64,000 nt of DNA, from assembly GCA_026261815.1 (NCBI GenBank), contig JAMPIT010000230.1, positions 10,973,001-11,037,000 on the forward strand, read 5' to 3'. Shown one piece after another: positions 13,500 to 26,000 of this stretch. Every line of letters starts with the position of its first letter. Position 1 is the stretch's first letter. The position numbers were made by a program, and so were the translations under genes. The notes beneath the pieces were generated by a model, which was not told the DNA's origin, searched no databases, and was given only the letters and a program-made list of their open reading frames with translations. Origin of the DNA: Monarcha castaneiventris obscurior. Taxonomy: Eukaryota > Chordata > Aves > Passeriformes > Monarchidae.

Positions 13500-13800
13500 A
13501 TTGTGCTAGTGTATAGGAAATAAAAGGAACTAAGAGAAGTTTAAACTCATGTGAGCAGAGGAAGGCAATTTTATACAGTAAATAAATACAATATTAAGAA
13601 GGATTACATGAGGGAAGTGGTTGATATGAGAGGAACATGTCAAAATAGGAGGAAATGAACGTTAGAATTATCAGACTGAGGACTAAGGATGAGAATGAGG
13701 TTGTGTGCCCAAGGCAAAACATCTCCCAGACTTTGGACTTTGAAATGACAAGAAGGTGGGATGAAGATGGTCATGGGGGGTAAAGAAAGATAATAATTAC
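13500..13800 (+). other. Purine-rich tract
   Basis: The plus strand is persistently purine-biased for about 300 bp. Two hand-counted 60-base lines (from 13621 and from 13741) hold 41 and 45 purines respectively. There is no simple repeat unit. Such asymmetry can come from a decayed polypurine repeat or from transcription-linked mutation bias; I cannot choose between them. Confidence 0.6.
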
Positions 13801-15635
13801 ATTTCAACAGTCCTTAATGGGTGTCAGTAGGATCCTTGGCTGTGATATAATTCACACACATTTCACCAGAATACAACCAATTAAATTCTGTTGTAATACT
13901 TTTTCCCCCCATATGAGCTCTCTTCCAGGATCCACCTGAGATTAGGCAAAGATATCTGAGCTCATTTATTCCCACCCTGCAACTTCAGCAGTGCTGCAGA
14001 TACAAGAATGAAACCTTGACTGTTGCATCCCATTTGATATCACATCAGAACAATTTAAAGAGGCATAAAACAGCAGGAGCTGCAATGTAGGTGTTCAGGT
14101 TCTTGCTGCTTGGTCACATTACTATCTTGCTGTAACTGCAAGGGTGTTGCAAACTTGATTAAAAAAATTAATGATGAGAAACAAAGGGATGAGCAAAGAG
14201 ACCAAAAGAAAAAAGTGAAGAAACGGTGCAAGAAGTTTATTGCATGCAAGTCATCCAATTATCCCTCAGAGTCCACATCCCTTGTCTAATTGCCTAAGTT
14301 GATCCTTCAGGACTGAATGGATTAAATGAAATAGCAGGGCTGGTGGAAAGCAGCCGATGGGACACATTTTGTGAACAGGCTTGCATGAACAGCAGAATAG
14401 AGTTTCTGTTTGCTTCTGTTTGTCTGGGCCTTCTGTTATCAAAAGAGGAGTGAAGAATGAAAAATATGAGGGCTTTTGATTAGAAAATAGTCCCTTTGGC
14501 TTGGACTTGAGACACTGGGGGATGCTGGAAATCCTATCCTGATACTTTTTATGCTGTGCTAGTCTGTATGGTATATCTCTCTGGGATCATAAACTCTCAC
14601 TTTACACTATATTAAGTTCATTTGAAAAACTGAGGGAAAAGGAAAACTTCTTCAGAATATCTCACTACAAATTCACTAGATGCTGGAGAATGTCAGGACT
14701 GAGCTGGCATTAAAATGAGTGTGAGTGGCAGCCCTGATCCTTGTCTCAGAACAGTCACGTGCCAAACTCACTACGGAGGAACAACAACTGTCAAGCTCAA
14801 TGTAACTTAAAGGTTTCTGTTTAATACATTCCTCTGCAAACACACCAGATAAGAAAGAGGCCTGTCTAATAGTTTAGTATCTCACCCTGTTATGCAAAAT
14901 ACCTCCTGCAATTCTCCCCTCTAGACAACATCCGTCCCCTTTCCTCCTGCAACATTAGGGGTGGAAATACAACAAAGGGAATGAAATCAAGAATATCCTG
15001 TAAAAGAATGAAAAGGAGAGGAAATCAGTCTTCTTCCAGCCTTGTTTCCTGTTGGCCAAAACCTTCAGTTTTGCCCAGTGCATTGCCCTATGAGAGTACA
15101 TTTAGAGCACAAAAAAATCCTCAAAAGTGATGTTATCTTACTGTTATTTCTACAATACCATAGAGTGTGGTGCAGTACTTTATGGAGTTTAATAAGACTG
15201 GGTTGTCTATCTTACAGTTGTTATGTGAAATGTTAAGATGTAACACAGCATTAGAAAGAAAGGAGGCTACAGAGATGGGAGGTGGTTCATTTGGATGTCC
15301 TTAGGTGACTTCAAGCTAAGAAATTAATTTCCTGAGAGAAGCCTGCAGCAGAATGGAAACATTAGCTGAACTGGAAAGGGCTTAGCAGAGGGGACAGAAA
15401 ATAATGTTTTCTGAGCAGTCCTAGACCTCACTTATACCTGCTTATGCCTTTCTTACTTTTACCTCAAATTTTATTTGAGAGTAATAGTTTTAAAAATTCC
15501 TATGCAGTTATTTCATCAAGACGTTTTTCCAACTTGCTCTGTGGTGAACACTGAAATGATTCATGCAGTCATACTGTTCTGACTGAATAATTAAAACATT
15601 TTGACAGGCTGAATGTACTATGGATTACATACGCT
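13801..15635. other. Non-coding, nothing recognised
   Basis: No gene, RNA or repeat family recognised. Small perfect palindromes such as GAAATTAATTTC near 15319 occur but are short enough to be chance. Confidence 0.5.
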
Positions 15636-15662
15636 TCTCTCTCTCTAGATATATATATATAT
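15636..15662 (+). repeat. Compound microsatellite (TC)n-(AT)n
   Basis: A TC dinucleotide run (15636-15646) is followed after two bases by an AT run (15649-15662). It is short and probably of limited polymorphism. Confidence 0.95.
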
Positions 15663-17184
15663 GATGATTAACAGGACTAGGTCTTATGTGATATTATTTG
15701 ATGGTTAAATGAACTGAGCTTTTATACTGCACTTGAGTGTTGATAGCATTAGATAGTCATGATGGTTTATGGATCTAGCTGTCAAATTAGAAAATTGCAG
15801 AGTTAAAGAGAAAATGTTTGTGAAATGTAGAGAACTTAAAGAAATACCACTGATAATGTTTAGATCCAAAATTTTTCATTCTAAATTCTAGCCTTGGCTC
15901 CTGGAGGATGAATTGGTATCTCTGAAATACTCTAATATAATGTGGTTCCATTGGGCCTAAATCTGTTGGGATGTGTTCTAGCCAAAGCTACAGAGGTTCC
16001 ACAAAAAAATATATCAAACCTTTCAAAAGGAGCTTACTCATGCCTAAATTAGAAAGCCAAGCTATCTATATAGCCAAAGGAGAGAGCTAGTATCCTCAGG
16101 AGGGCAATTCAGAGCATCCAAGTGAGATAGCTTTAGGCAGAGCTGCAAATGCTCCCTGCCCATACATATTAATCCTGCCCTGAGGTCATTTAGTTACCAA
16201 GTTGATATGAACTCTTTAAGTCCAAAGTCAACCAAGCTTTCTCTCTGGGCATGGTTCGAATGAAAGTCCATTCAATGAAGGCTTGGCCATCTGTAGCTCT
16301 CCAGGGCATTGCCTGGTTTGCTCCAACGATGTTCTGTAATCCTGATGCTGTGGTGAATCAACATCTCTTTCACATCTGCCTTTGCAATGTTGACATTCTC
16401 ATTAAATGGAGCCACTGAGGACGATGTTCACACACGATATGGGTATTAAGAGAGAGGAATCTATATGTAGTGCATAGATAGAGATACCTCCACAGGGAAA
16501 ATCAAAGCACTCTAGGAACATGCCTTTCTCTAATGTCTGGGACATCTGATTTTCATAACAAGAATTAGGCATGTGAATATCCTGTGAAAGGCAAATGTAA
16601 TGCCTAAATGTAAATGTTTGGAGCAACTTTGGATGTCCAAAGGTCACAAATCTGGCCTAATAGTTCCAGTCAAGAAGGGTCTGCAGCTGCTGTATGTCTG
16701 TTTCATATTTGCCATTTCAGTGGAAATAAGTCTTCGGGTCACTAAAATGACACTTAGATTTCCATGTTCAGGTATCTGTGTTGATGATAACTCACCAAGT
16801 GACTTTCGGCTACAATTACCGTACTTGGGGGGAAAATTAAACCTGATTCATATACATGCAAGATCAAGCTTAAAACCTCTGCACCTTCCTGCCTTTTCCT
16901 CTTGGTTAGATCAGTCTCTGTCTTCATTCCTGTGCATGAAAAGGCAAAGTATTATGTCTGAATTTGACTGTGCCTGGACAACTACTGTGTCCTTTCAAGC
17001 ACTCCAATGTGCTTAAATGTTACAGGATTTAAATACATGTACATTCTAAACATCTGTATATGAAACAAATACTATGTAAAGGAATTAATTTATAGGATTA
17101 TAATAATCAAGTACTTGGACCTTTCGTTTGCCTGTCTCTCCTTTCATCATAAAGTGTTTTCTGGGGCAAGAATGTATGCAAGAC
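15663..17184. other. Non-coding, nothing recognised
   Basis: The region includes a 138-codon plus-strand open frame (16600-17016). It shows no recognisable motif, no domain and no flanking signals. Several frames of that size are expected by chance across 64 kb. Confidence 0.5.
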
Positions 17185-17217
17185 AAAAAAAAAAAAAAGA
17201 TTCAGCTTGCTGAATCT
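17185..17217 (+). repeat. A14 run followed by 9-bp hairpin
   Basis: Fourteen A residues (17185-17198) run directly into a perfect inverted repeat, AGATTCAGC / GCTGAATCT (17198-17206 and 17209-17217) with a two-base TT spacer. The A-run could be the tail of a retrocopy, but no retrocopy or target-site duplication is recognisable next to it. Confidence 0.85.
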
Positions 17218-20200
17218 GGCCAGTTTTAGGATGTTTCTGGGCTTGTATTCTTCTGGAGACTCAAATATTGTTAACTAAACACTGCCTATTTCACTAAATT
17301 CAAAGCTTATTTTTTCTTGTAAGGTGACTGAAATACATAGATGTTTTTTATATCTAACTAGCTGTCTCTTTTTGATGGGTATTTAAATATCACAGAGCCA
17401 TGGATATGATTACCAAATTGATAAATAGCTGGGGTTTCTTTTGTTTTTGAGAAAGGTGTTGTTTCTATATTGTACTATAAAATTTTATATGCTTCAGTGA
17501 AAATAATGCCTGAATTGTTAAATAATGTCTATTTGTGGCTTTTGAGTAAACTCTCCTGTGCAAGCTACATATTTGAAGTTGAATTTAAAAACAAAATGTT
17601 GTTTACAGACATTTCCTCAGCAATTTCAGTTGCATGTGATAGCTCTAATTTGAATGGCTGCTAGAGAAGAATTTGCCTTTCAGGGACAAAATAGCAATTG
17701 TATACAGTCATCTACTTTTACATGTTCCATTAATACCATTTACTCAAGCAAGACAATAATCATTTTTATAATGTATTTTGAGAATCTGTAAGACTATAAG
17801 ACTTTTTGCTTTATGTAGATAATATACTATATGATAGATTGGGGGAGACATTGTTCAAAGAATAATTTGAAAAAGCATATAAGAATTTTGATATCTCAGC
17901 AACTGTAATGTTGCTTAAGAAGTCATGGCATTATGTAGTCAATCCATTAAAATGCAATAATAGATTATTTTAATATTTTTAATGGAATTTTTCTCACTTG
18001 ATTATTATAATTGGCTCAATAAGTAACACATTCAAAAATTTTATGTTGGCAGTGCCAGAGTAACAAAGGACTTAACATGAGAGTGTGCAAATAGATGTTG
18101 TTTAACTTCATAGCAATAATTATCAATGGAAAGATATTTCATAAACAATTTTCAAAAGAATACACGTTTTCAAGAGCTGGTCTTTACTGCTGTCGAATGC
18201 TGAGAACCACCCTGATCTGATGTAATAGGTTTCTCAAAAGAAGGGAATAGTTTATTCTCCCTATTAGCAGTGCATGGGGCAAAAATACTGGATTTACAGG
18301 GGAAGTTAAGAAGATATTTTTGTCTAGTGATAAAGAGGATGAAACACAGGAAGTAAATTACTTGTCAAGACTATGGATTTCTCCAGCATCAGAAATCTTT
18401 TATGGCCATGTGAGATTGGCATAAGGAGGTATAGCTCATTTTCATGAGAGCAGGACTTTCAGGTCCCTTTCAGCCAGGGAAAACCACTTGAATTCACTGA
18501 GCAGTTTTGTGTTGTCTATTATATGGTACTGTTTAGAGAGAGGCCCCAGTGTAAAGTTATTGATTTGACTTTATTTGTTAAGGACATTATTATTTTTCTG
18601 CTAGTCATGTGAGATTATGTGATTTCTTTAGAAATATTTGTCCTGGTAAAATAATTTTTTGTGTCATGCTGTTAAGTTTTAGTATTGATAAAATTAATAA
18701 TATTATCGTTATTTAGTATTAGTATTTACATAAGAAGTTTGGAAGAAGGTTTTGCTAGGACTGAGAGGAGAGGAAAAGAAACAGAGTGCTGTTAGAAGTG
18801 ATAGCATGATCCTTTGTGCTAAATAGTTCGAAACATAGAAAATTACCTTGTCTTAACATAAGCTCAATACGTTATGGAATGTTGGAAGTTTGCAGCTAAT
18901 GCTTTGAAAATTTATACAAAAGTAGCTTTGCCATAGAGGCAAATGTTTACTTTTTGTGTGTCTGAAAAGGAAAACTGTAACTACTATGTTTAAACTGCTG
19001 TTAAAATAAATATTTTTAAATAAGTATATTATTTTGGCTTCTTTAAGAAACACCTCATTATTACTGCAGTGATCTTCAGGGTGCTTTTAATCAAAAAATC
19101 ATGTAAATTGGTAGACTAGTTGGCAGCTAATAGGCTTCAAGCTTTGGATGAATTATTTTGTGCTCATACAAGTAATAGTCATATTAAATCTGAGCATTTC
19201 ATCATCAAATCTCTAATAAAAGTGAACACATTGAATAGTCATATTTAGAACTTGTAAAGTGCTTTATTGCTCTGAAGCATTGCACAGAAAATTGTTATCG
19301 GAACCCTGTGTGTTGTTATCACTGCCTCAAGAAAAAATATCAACCCAGCTAAAGCAGTCAGTAATGCAAATTGCATTGATGGGAGGTGTGTATCAGAGAG
19401 GTTTCTTTGTACATTTGTACTCTTCCCTGGATATTTGCTGTTACAAGACATGAAGCAGATGGACCTTTCCTGTGATCCAGTCCAGCTGTTTTTGTTTCTT
19501 TAAGGTAGAAAAAATTAGATTAAAAAAAAAGAAAAATATTGCATAAATAAGAAATCTATAGTTTTGTGAACTTACTAGCATATGCAGCTCACTGACTTCT
19601 TGAATTCACTTGCAGGCACTTCACGAAGCAAATAGAAATTATTGAGTCCAGCTGTTAACCTCAAAGTCTTATGTATCTTAATTGACTGAGTGACACAGAT
19701 ATAGATGTCTTCATTTTGTTAGATGAATCCCACTCTCTGTCTGAGTCCAGATACTCATGAAGTTGCCATTTAAATCTGAGACTATATGCTCTTGGCTGAC
19801 AATGGTGAAAAAACAGTGCCCTAAAACTGCATGTAGTTACCATGCAAGTACACAAATTTTGTTCTCGGGGATGGTGGGTGGGGTGTTTTTATCAAATCAC
19901 CAATGAGGATAGAGGTGGTAGAAGATGAAGATGGACCTCGGGGTTGGCTATGAGTGCTACCAATTTCAGCAGCTGTGGTAGAAGTTACAACCACTTGCAA
20001 GATGTCTACTATTTTATGGGACCTGCCTGCTTAGTGTAGCACAGTTTAGAGCTACGGAGGGGAATGTGAATTATGCAACTTGTATACTAAATTTTTCTGG
20101 CCAAATATTGTTCACTACAGTTTTCTGACTGCTTCATATTAAACTTGTCTAGCCTCATTTTCAACTGCTTGCACCACTTGTCTGTGTCAAGAGAAATATT

Positions 20201-22895
20201 CTCAAGTCAAACATGAGAAAAGCAGGGCATTCCAAAACATAAACCACATCTGAATCTTTTTCCCTGAATTGCCTGTCAGATTGTTGTGTGAAGGCTGCTT
20301 TGGAAACCCAGTGCTGTACACACCCCATGTGCAAAGTGTAGCTTTGAGCTGGGTGTGTTGCTGTTTCTGCTTACAGACTGCGCTGAAGGATCAGGCCCAT
20401 GTCACACACATCTGTGGATTGTGCTGGTTTAGATTAAATTACATTCCATCAGTGCTCTAGATTATATTATCATCAAAAGAAACATTCAGTTCACCTGCCA
20501 TTTAATCTCCCCTCTTCCTCCTCTCCTATTCAAGACTGAGAACAAATGTTGAATGAAATTATTTTAAACCCACACATTTGAGACATATTAAACTTAATCT
20601 TTCTTGTCCTAGGATGTTTGAAGTTGTCTGTTTTGTCAGTTATCAACATGCTGGCTTCTGCTGGACTTTATTCAATACTCTTCTATTTCATTATAGAAAG
20701 GTAAATTAGAATTGCGGGTTTAGAATGTATTTTCTCTCCTTCTATGCAGTCTTTCTAAGAAATATAAGTTTTATGTTTTTAAGTATTCAGATTTTTAATC
20801 TTCAACCTAAAATTTGTCTTTCAACACAGTGGCAAGACGCATTTGCTTATGGAACTCTTCAGTGTCTCTTCAAGACAATAAATCCTCTACCTAATGTCTA
20901 TATATTATATTTCTCATATTAACTCAATAGGAATCATTTTAACATACACTTTTTTTTTTTTTAAAATGATGTATCTAACAGCAAGCAATGTTATTTTTCT
21001 TTTTCTTCCATAGGCTTTGCTTATCCACCCACTTCCTTTTTTTTGTGATGAATTTCCTTTGTAGTTGATTATAGTGATTTTCTGGTTTGACATCCCTCAG
21101 GCTCTGCCTTCTAAATCAATATCATCTTTCAGTGAATGTTGTTGTGATGAGCTCCCCTCCCTCATTTAAAGAGTACTTAAGAATAACCCAAGTGAAGATT
21201 TTTTATGATACGTCCATTTACTTGCTCTCCTTATGTCTGTTTTTCAGTCAAATATAAATCAATTATTGTCTAAAGGTTTCTCATTTTCTGATCTTATAAA
21301 TTGCTACAGTCCAGGTTTTTGTTTTCCAGGCTGGCATTTATCTTTGTCTTGTAGCTGTCCACATTTTGAAGTATACAAATACCATAGACCCCTGACTTTC
21401 CTTCATTAAATGTACTTGAGGTGTTGACCAGATTATGGAAGTCATCAATTCCCTCTTAAGACAGAAAATGCATCTAAAGTTCTGTGGAAGAGGGGGAAAA
21501 ATAAACTCTTTGTTTGCCTACTCATCTGGGAAACTACAGTCTGTTGCCAAAGCCAGTTATCATGAGCTTTGATTAGAAAGCAGCAAAGACAGCTGCTGAA
21601 AAACATAGTGAGAAAGATTCTATCCGCTTAGAGAAGAGTTCCTTTGACTTTGGAAGAGCAGAGGGACATCGCTTAGGGAATATGAATATGCATTCTTTTC
21701 AATATGTAGATGGCTATGGATGTAGATATTCTAGCTTGCAGTGGTTGTTGTTTTTACAGTGTGGCTCTGTCTTTCTCTCTCAAGACTCTTTTATGACCCG
21801 AGGGTGCTTTTTTCTTTAATTTTAATTATTTGTGTTGCATCCATATGTGCAGACTTTGAGTATATCAGATTTTGCAAAATGTGTCCATGAATTCATTTGG
21901 GTTTAGCAGAGTGATCACAAGTTTGCTAGTTCAAAGTCTTCCTAACAGAAGGATGGGGGAACTCTGTACTGTTTAGAGATACATGGTTAGTTGCTACATT
22001 TCTGAGTGGTTTTGTCAATGTCATTCTATTTATCTGGTGATTTTCTCTTCTCAACACCAAGTTTCAAGAATTTTAATTCAGAATCTTAGCTACTTTTCTG
22101 GAAAAGCTTGTTAATCTATGAAACTTCTTGACTGCAGCAATTTTGGAGGTTTTCGTGGTTTTGCAGTTTTTCCAAGCTGCTAAAGGATTTTGTATACAGA
22201 AATATTGTGTTGTTGACAAAGTGAACCTGAGAAGGTCATTACTGATGTTAACATTTCATACAGAGCCAGTTCCGCTTCCCAGAGCTCTGATCCTCTGCTT
22301 CTGCACACAGCTGGGCTACTGTGGTGTCTCACCGCCACCAAAAAGAGGAATGTTTTGTTGCCTTTGTAGTTGCTTCCATTTCTGATGGTCTGACCTCCTC
22401 CTACTAACAGTTTGGGAATCACTGAACCATTTGCTGAGCCAGATCCGCTCACAGGCTGCACAGAAAACTCTTTTCTACCCAGGAAAATTTTCTGCGGAGC
22501 CTGAAGTGTCATTTGTCTCATGAAGTGCCCGGTGATTACCAGAGCTGGAGTTAGGTGAAAATGGTGTTAGGTTATGAACATGGATGTGGGAGAGGGAAGA
22601 AGGGTCAGTGGAAGGGGCACAAACAGCTGATTCGTGCACTTGGATGGCATCACCTTTTTGTGAGCTGGCAGCTTAAGGCGGATGCGTGTCATGCTCTGCC
22701 TTTCCCACTTCAAACTTAGAATGAAAGAAACCTAAATAGCTTCACAGTCAGGAGTCAGACCTGGCTTCTTTCTGTCATAGTTCCATGATATTTGTACTTA
22801 CTTTGTTATGTTATGTCTGACCCTTAAGTAAAATACAGAGTAATACTGTTTCAAATCCTGTAGAGGTTTGCAGGTTTTTGATAGGATTTTGGTAG
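17218..22895. other. Non-coding, AT-rich, one hairpin
   Basis: About 5.7 kb without a supported gene or repeat family. Apart from the hairpin at 17943-17986 I see only homopolymer runs (for example T12 near 20950) and scattered short frames. Confidence 0.5.
17943..17986. repeat. AT-rich hairpin, 10-bp outer arms
   Basis: TCCATTAAAA (17943-17952) is perfectly complementary to TTTTAATGGA (17977-17986). A second stem inside, AATAAT / ATTATT, is separated by two bases. The two stems are joined by an asymmetric internal loop. In AT-rich DNA this may be chance. Confidence 0.8.
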
Positions 22896-23040
22896 GGGTG
22901 ATTAGCTCAGTTGGTTAGAGCAGGATGGCAATAACACCAAGGTTGGGGGTTTGATCCCTGTACAGGCCACTTAATAGTTGTACTGTGATCTTATGGGTCC
23001 TTTCCAACTCAGAATATTCAGCAAGTCTGTGATTCATTCT
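22896..23040 (+). mobile_element. tRNA-Ile-derived SINE with CR1 tail (TguSINE1-like)
   Basis: The head (22896-22969) aligns along its length to tRNA-Ile(AAT). It keeps the TAGCTCAGTTGG D-arm, an intact GCTC/GAGC D-stem, an AAT anticodon within GCAATAA, and the GGTTTGATCC T-loop. The acceptor stem (GGGTGAT against ACAGGCC) and the anticodon stem no longer pair well, so it is not a working tRNA. After a short linker, GTGATCTTATGGGTCCTTTC followed by CAACTCAGAATATTC and a TCTGTGATTC end matches the CR1 3' terminus form. This tRNA head plus CR1 tail is the architecture known for TguSINE1, which is mobilised by CR1 enzymes. The copy is decayed, with a degenerate tail. Family and architecture are recognised; the exact subfamily is inferred. 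Confidence 0.88.
22903..22957 (+). promoter_or_regulatory. RNA polymerase III A box and B box of the SINE
   Basis: The A box TAGCTCAGTTGG (22903-22914) fits the TRGYNNARNNGG consensus perfectly. The B box GGTTTGATCC (22948-22957) differs from GGTTCGANNCC by one C-to-T change at a position usually important for TFIIIC binding. The internal promoter is therefore recognisable but probably weakened. Confidence 0.8.
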
Positions 23041-26000
23041 CTGTCATTACTGTAATTGAAAAAATAGCCATCTTCTAAGGTTTGTTTCAACATTTCAGTT
23101 TAAGAACTCCACTTTTAGGACATTTTCCCGATTAGGTACTTAAATTTGGACTGACATCCATTTTCTATAATCCACTATGTCTTATTTTCATTGATTATCT
23201 GTGATTTTTAAACACATATCTGGGGTTTTCTGCATTTTGATTTTGATGCCTAAGAGGATGTCTCATCTTTGGAAAATGACACTATTGCATAGTGCGCAAA
23301 TATTGCTAGACCAAGATTAATACATATGGACGTGTGTTTATCCAAGGTGAACATAAGGTGTTTTTAGCATTTGTGAAAGTGTATAACATGAAAAGAGGAA
23401 ATGAATTTACGTGGGAAGAAATACTCTAGTAACTAATCATGAATCTTCCAATATTTGAAGTAACTGATACAGCACAATAGCAGTAAAATGAAAATATGGG
23501 GCTCAGCTTTGACAGAATGACTAGAAGAAAGCTGTGAGAAGGATAAAGAGGTTATTGATACTCCAGACAAAGAAAGGCAGCCTGAGCAATGTCAGTGACC
23601 CCAATGGGAGGAGATAAAAAAGGAAGATTTTGGGTGCCTGAACCTGGGTTTCTCAGGCAGAGCAGATGTTTTTAGTTCCACACCTGGCTTCTGCTCAGGA
23701 GTGGCAATGTCCATGGTGTAGAAGCCCAAAAACAATACTAAGTGAATGTAGCTGACATGTTTTTGTTCTTTTATTGTTATTACTTGAGTTTCTTGAATCC
23801 TCTGTTTGAAGAAACATTGTTTAGGGCAGAGCAGCAGCAGTTCAAATTCCATTTTTAATTTGAAAGCAATGGGATTAAGTTACCTGGCAAGAATTCAGTG
23901 GTCAGAGTCTTGACATTTAAAACCACTTATTTTACAGGATTAGACAGATTTCTTTTTCATCTCTAGTAGTTGAAAAAATTAAGCACATTCCTTGCATTAA
24001 CATAAAAACCATTGCCTATAGAGAGTGTTTAAGTAACTCTTAGTCTCTTTCACGGCATCCTTTGGTTTTGTAGTGAGGATGTTCTGATCCATTTTATAAA
24101 AACACATTTTTTTCAAGAATGGTAATACTTTCTTATAAAATGGTATTTCTATTTCAATTAATTTGCACTCTGCCTTGCAGTATCATTGGCTAAAGCAAAC
24201 ATAAAATACATTTCTTGTATGGCAGTGAACGGAGTGTTATGTGGGATGCTGCAACACAGCAATGAATGCAATGTCAGTGTATTTTGAAGGTCAGACATAG
24301 TGAATCAGCTACATCTGTGAGGGTACCTGACTCCAGGTAAGAAGAGATTTTTAAGAGGAAAAGATGTGGAGAAATTGAGCACAAAATTTACCGCACTGGG
24401 TCCTCACATCCTGGTACACAAAATTCCCTGTGTTCACGGAATGCTCAGGGAGACCCGAATGAGGTTTTTTTTTTTTTAAATGCCTTTGCCTAGACCTTGC
24501 TACTGTTTGATTTAACATGGATATTGGAGAAGCTCCGTGTAGTTCAAGCCCTAATGTATTGGGTGTAACTGTATAGCAAATAACTAATCTTCACCCCTTG
24601 CTACTTAGGGTGAGACAAACCAAAGCAAGAGTAAAGCCAGAATGAGAGAGAAGGAAAAATATCAGATAGTTACAATTTTTAGCAAAGTTCATAGTAGAAG
24701 ATTATAAGAGCATATTTTATACTGAAGTATGTGAGTATATAAATAGGGATTATATGTATTTTGTAATTATGGGGTGTGATTATGTGGTGCATTTTGTTCG
24801 TTCAAGGACATATTAGGCATTAGATAATTATACAGCAATGATGCCAAATCTGACATTAAAATTAGTGCTTTGAGATTTATACTTTTTTTTTTTAAAGAAA
24901 GACCTTAAACACTAAGGCCTTCAGGTATGTGCAGTGTTTACTGACTTGTTAGGCATTAAGATGTTACTGTGCCCTTCCCTGAATCTGCTCATTTCAAAAG
25001 CTTAACCCTTTAAAATTCCATTCAGCTCATTACTGTAGCAAGCTGTGACACTTAAATAAAACAAAGATTACATTCTCAGATCAATGACAGATCACACAAA
25101 AATGCTTTCTTCTATCCTCGCTTCTGACCATATGTTTAAAAAGCCACAGGAAGCCAGCCTGTAATCTGTGGTTAAGAGTTTAAAATCACATGCATTTTTT
25201 GTGCCACATACATGCAGAGTGCTGTAATAGTTTGTATTAACTCTAAAGGCTGTGTGATTTGACCTTGACATCTGTCAAAGATCCTCTCTCACACATGCCC
25301 CCACAAAAAAGAAAAAAAGAAAAAAAAAAAGAGGGTAGGGGCATTTTGGAGCTCACATATGTGTATATAATTTCACTTCCCCTAAAACTACCTCCTGCTG
25401 GTTATTTTGTATTTTCAGTGCTGTTTTTTAAAGCCATCCACATATATTTTAGTGTTGTTTTCCTGTGTGCTAAAATTTTACATATGATGTATATGAATAT
25501 TCTTTTCTTTTTGAATAATTTTGGTCTGAGAAGTAGTATTTTCACACTGATTCCTCAATGCCTTCAGCAGATAATCTTCAAACCTAGAGTGATGCTTTAA
25601 CTGGTAGCTTCTACATGGAGGTTGAACAGAGCTCCTGCAAAAATTTCTCATGAAATCCTGAAGCATGCAGCAAGGAGGAGAGAAAATTGTACAAAACTAG
25701 GCTGCAATACCTATATAAGGAAATTTGAGGGGTTTCTCTTAGCTTCTGTGATAATGAATGTTGTCTCTGCAGCATTGTTCTCCACAGCATTATTACCAGG
25801 GTAACTTTAACCAACTTAAAATTGAATGCCTCAAATAATGGAATATCCATTCTCAGCCTGAGAAAATTTTTCCGTACTAAGATGCATGTGAACCACATGA
25901 TTTTTTTTGAGGATGACTGTATTGGTCTTATTTTATAAGACAGCACAATACCTGCAAAGCTGCACCAATCCCATTGAAATTATTTGTGGCTTCAGTGGTT

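Noticed and set aside
16600..17016. 138-codon plus-strand open frame
   Set aside because: Within the size expected by chance for 64 kb; no motif or exon signals.
17185..17198. Poly(A) tail of a processed pseudogene
   Set aside because: No retrocopy sequence or target-site duplication is recognisable beside the A-run.
22896..22969. Functional tRNA-Ile gene
   Set aside because: The acceptor and anticodon stems contain several mismatches, the B box is altered, and a CR1-type tail follows, so it is a SINE head and not a working tRNA.
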